Assembly: GCA_910577195.1 (NCBI GenBank)
Contig: CAJTLP010000003.1
Location: 248,001-312,000, forward strand
From: an uncultured Eubacterium sp.
Lineage (GTDB): Bacteria; Bacillota; Clostridia; Oscillospirales; Acutalibacteraceae
Direction: 5' to 3'
DNA: 64,000 bases
Shown here: positions 61,657-64,000 of the stretch, piece after piece
How the letters are laid out: each line of letters starts with the position of its first letter
Position numbering within the stretch: the stretch's first letter is position 1
Made by a program: the position numbers and the translations under genes
The notes under the pieces: generated by a model
Told to the model about the DNA's origin: nothing
What the model saw: only the letters and a program-made list of their open reading frames with translations
Databases searched by the model: none

Positions 61657-62861
61657 CATTTTTCCTCGTCTATGTATTCCTTGTTCCATATTACTGCGGT
61701 TTTAAGGGGAGCACCCTTGCAGTAGATTTTATTTTCATAAGCATTTACAGGGTCTGCTGTGAATTCATTTTTATCAATCAGCTCAACAAGCTCATCAAAT
61801 TTACTGTTACATAAAATATCTATCGCCTGCTCCATATGCTTTTGCGTAAAATTGATAGACGCAAGTATAACCTGATTTTTAAAGCCGAAGGGCATTGTAT
61901 CATATGTAACCTTAGGACCCAGAGAAAAGCTGTCATATATTCCGTTACAGCCGAGAACTCCATATTCAAATGCAAGTCTGCTTTCAAGTTCTGTTCCTGA
62001 GGTACCTACAAAAACCGTTGCTGTTCCGCCAAGATGATTGATGATGCTTTGGGCTATCTCTTTCTCATTCCTATCTGCAGTTGACAAATAGTCCGCCGAT
62101 AAATTATTTTTTATAAATTCTGCTTTGTCGCATTTTTCACTGCTTCTTGCAACAAATAGAATTTTTGCATTTTTATGATTTCTTCTTATCTGATCACCGA
62201 TAAAAAGCCCTGTTGTACCGAGACCGAAAATAACAACCCTGTCAAAGGTGCTTTCATATGCAAGCTTTTTTGCCATTTCCTCACTGCAGTGATTTCTTGC
62301 CATTTCCACTCTGAAATTCTGTGCAATACCTATATCGCACATACGCTCGTGCTGGAAGATTGCACAGGCATAAGGGTCTGAAAACACAAGTCTTTTTGCA
62401 AGGGAAAGCGGCATTTTTTCAATACCGTCATATTCACCGGGCAAATGCAAAAGCATGTCAGGATTAAAATATCCCTTATCGCAGAAAATACCGTCTGCAC
62501 CGTCACAACCGTATTCAAAATAGCTTTCCTCTTCTGTAAAACGCGTGGGGTCATAACTGTTACCTCCGCGAATCAGAACAATTGCAAAGCGGTTTTCCTC
62601 AGGAACCCATACAACGCCCTCGTGACCGTTAATCAGCCTTTGCTCTCCAATCGAAAATTTAGCATCAAGCATACACTCTCTGCCCATTTTCATCAGCTCA
62701 AAGTCTGTTCCGCAAAAGCCGCAGAATACAGGATTCACCTCTATTCCCTCTTTTTCAGGCTCATTTTTCAATCTTTTTCGAGGCGGATTGATCAAGTTCA
62801 CCTCACCATATCTTATGGGTTTATTTTTATCATTAACAAAAAAAGTTGCTTTTGTTTTCAA
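61656..62861 (-). CDS. Glucose/aldose 1-dehydrogenase-like medium-chain dehydrogenase
   Basis: About 401 residues. FCGFCGTDFELMKMG and INGHEGVVWV are the zinc-binding N-terminal blocks of the glucose dehydrogenase branch, and VVIFGLGTTGLFIGDQI the NAD(P) fold. Such enzymes turn an aldose into its lactone, which would suit the lactonase-like amidohydrolase downstream. I place the start at TTG 62861 (AAGGA nine bases upstream); TTG 62894, overlapping the transporter gene by 11 bases, is the alternative. Confidence 0.75.
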   Translation of the reverse strand: MKTKATFFVNDKNKPIRYGEVNLINPPRKRLKNEPEKEGIEVNPVFCGFCGTDFELMKMGRECMLDAKFSIGEQRLINGHEGVVWVPEENRFAIVLIRGGNSYDPTRFTEEESYFEYGCDGADGIFCDKGYFNPDMLLHLPGEYDGIEKMPLSLAKRLVFSDPYACAIFQHERMCDIGIAQNFRVEMARNHCSEEMAKKLAYESTFDRVVIFGLGTTGLFIGDQIRRNHKNAKILFVARSSEKCDKAEFIKNNLSADYLSTADRNEKEIAQSIINHLGGTATVFVGTSGTELESRLAFEYGVLGCNGIYDSFSLGPKVTYDTMPFGFKNQVILASINFTQKHMEQAIDILCNSKFDELVELIDKNEFTADPVNAYENKIYCKGAPLKTAVIWNKEYIDEEK

Positions 62862-62883
62862 TCCACATACATCCTTAAATGAA

Positions 62884-64000
62884 TTATTGTTCAATAATGC
62901 CGTCTGCTTTTTCTTTAAGCTCTTCCATTATTTGATTATATTTTTTCTTGCTCAGCGGATAAAAGGCCATTACCGCAATGAACAGTATTCCGCTTACAAC
63001 AGTGATAACAGCGGAAATATTAAACCACTGATTCATAATCTCAATATTCTCAGGCAAATACTCAGCACCGTTTTTAAAGTTCATAGGCTGATAACCGATT
63101 TTCTGCTGAATAAAGGTTGGAATAAACATTGCAAACTGAGTAACAAGTCCAGTCATTGAAACAGCAAATGTCTGAATAAAGCCTTCAAGACGTCTGCCGG
63201 TTTTCCACTGCTGATAATCATAAATTTCAGAAAGCATTATCGGAGTAAGCGTACCGACTGCATTAAAGCAGGTAACAAACCGAACTATCGTAATCACAAT
63301 AGCAGTAGGTGTTCCGACAGGAATATTCTCATAACCGATAATACAAAGCATACCATATGCAGCGACATTTATCGCCTGCCACATAATCATTATGCTTTTG
63401 TTGTTCATTTTCCTTGTCATAAACGGCAGCAAAAGCATTGCAGGAGTTGCCGCAAAACCAACAATAGGACTCAGCATAGAAAACAGTGACAGACCCTGCT
63501 CAGTTGTTTCTCCGTATCTGAACTGTCCTATGTAATAGCTGTTCATCTCAGCTACACCTCTGTGACTTCCGATAATCATAGCAAAAGTATATATCATCAG
63601 CGGTTTATTTTTCATTACCAACCGCATCCCCTCTTTAACACTTATACTTTCACTTTCCTGAGGTGTTTCATAAATACGCTCTTTGGTTTTTAATATAAGA
63701 AAAACGAGAATAATTCCTATTCCTGTACTGATTAAACCCATCAGACGAAATGCCATATACTCTCTGCCCTGGCTCATAAAATGAGCACGTATCGGACCGA
63801 TAATAAAGTTCATAACCGTAGGTGCAAATCCCATAATAAGACCTACAGGAGAAAGCATATCGGTTCTTTCCTGCGAAACAGGAGTCATTACTGCGGGAAT
63901 CATATAAAATGTGTTGTACCAGATATTCCAGAGCACCAATACTGGAATACAGGTGCAGTAAGCATATACTACTCTGAAGGTCATCGAATCAACCTGAGGA
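62884..64000 (-). CDS. GPH-type sugar symporter, 5' end outside the window
   Basis: The frame is open to the right edge; at least 372 C-terminal residues with nine to ten helices are present. PIVGFAATPAMLLLPFMTRKM, TPIMLSEIYDYQQWKTGRRLEGFIQTF (the latter with the E-W-x-G-x-R element seen also in the 26246 symporter as DYMEWKHGLRNE) support the GPH family. It is the most upstream visible gene of the glycan operon and probably imports its sugar or glycoside. The promoter must lie beyond 64000. Confidence 0.85.
   Translation of the reverse strand, partial: PQVDSMTFRVVYAYCTCIPVLVLWNIWYNTFYMIPAVMTPVSQERTDMLSPVGLIMGFAPTVMNFIIGPIRAHFMSQGREYMAFRLMGLISTGIGIILVFLILKTKERIYETPQESESISVKEGMRLVMKNKPLMIYTFAMIIGSHRGVAEMNSYYIGQFRYGETTEQGLSLFSMLSPIVGFAATPAMLLLPFMTRKMNNKSIMIMWQAINVAAYGMLCIIGYENIPVGTPTAIVITIVRFVTCFNAVGTLTPIMLSEIYDYQQWKTGRRLEGFIQTFAVSMTGLVTQFAMFIPTFIQQKIGYQPMNFKNGAEYLPENIEIMNQWFNISAVITVVSGILFIAVMAFYPLSKKKYNQIMEELKEKADGIIEQ

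Noticed and set aside
1..64000. CRISPR arrays, tRNA or rRNA genes, insertion sequences, prophage or integrase genes
   Set aside because: No regular spaced repeats, cloverleaf sequences, transposase or integrase motifs were found in either strand.

Overview
The window looks like a chromosomal segment of a low-GC Gram-positive gut anaerobe of the Clostridia, most likely a Ruminococcus/Oscillospiraceae-type commensal. This is inferred from AT-rich codon use, strong Shine-Dalgarno (SD) sites, frequent TTG starts, sigma-A promoters that often carry a TGn extended -10, FtsH/TilS/RNase J gene order, and a large set of cytoplasmic glycoside hydrolases acting on host glycans. No rRNA, tRNA, CRISPR array, transposase or prophage gene was seen. 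Almost everything is core or metabolic chromosome.

Layout. 1-1603: a GH2 beta-galactosidase, cut by the left edge. 1731-8719 (minus): housekeeping operon rnj-rplI-dnaB-tilS-ftsH. 8892-11873: rnhA, a GNAT-like acyltransferase pair and a ROK sugar kinase. 11878-16284 (minus): overlapping chain abfA (GH51), a DUF6171 zinc protein, radC, a decayed PTS EIIC-EIIB-like protein and an AlkD-like protein. 16434-19874 (plus): M24 peptidase, copper ATPase copA and chaperone copZ. 19945-24378 (minus): an Old Yellow Enzyme, an FRG-domain protein and a CNNM/CorC-type protein. 24437-27775: two small membrane proteins and a GPH sugar symporter. 28188-30637 (minus): cysteine operon metY-cysK, preceded by a sigma-A promoter, two palindromic operators and an unannotated cysteine-rich 28-residue leader ORF. 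30711-37353 (minus): a two-component system, then a PHP phosphatase-Lrp-aminotransferase-ispE-alcohol dehydrogenase operon. 37520-39157 (plus): ACT-domain and PFL-family (UPF0210) pair. 40346-45268 (minus): GH20 hexosaminidase with larE-larB-larC (nickel-pincer cofactor synthesis) but no larA. 45385-48994 (minus): alkaline-phosphatase-superfamily protein, OPA-like transporter and FAD oxidoreductase.

49084-64000 (minus) is the most striking block: about 15 kb of at least eleven genes separated by a few bases or overlapping, running in from beyond the right edge. It reads GPH symporter, two medium-chain dehydrogenases, UxaB-type reductase, UxaA-type dehydratase, amidohydrolase, GH110 alpha-galactosidase, GH29 alpha-L-fucosidase, GH129-type alpha-N-acetylgalactosaminidase, DUF5107-TPR protein and metallophosphoesterase. 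None of the hydrolases has a signal peptide. The set fits intracellular dismantling of mucin or blood-group-type glycan fragments (terminal alpha-Gal, Fuc and alpha-GalNAc), joined to oxidative catabolism of a released sugar. The GH20 enzyme and the GH2 enzyme elsewhere in the window would complete the range of linkages.

The best candidates for something undescribed are the Cys-rich leader peptide with twin operators in front of metY-cysK, the GH129/GH29/GH110 plus sugar-oxidation operon, the PTS-like protein that has lost both hallmark motifs, and the lar cofactor genes without a visible client enzyme.
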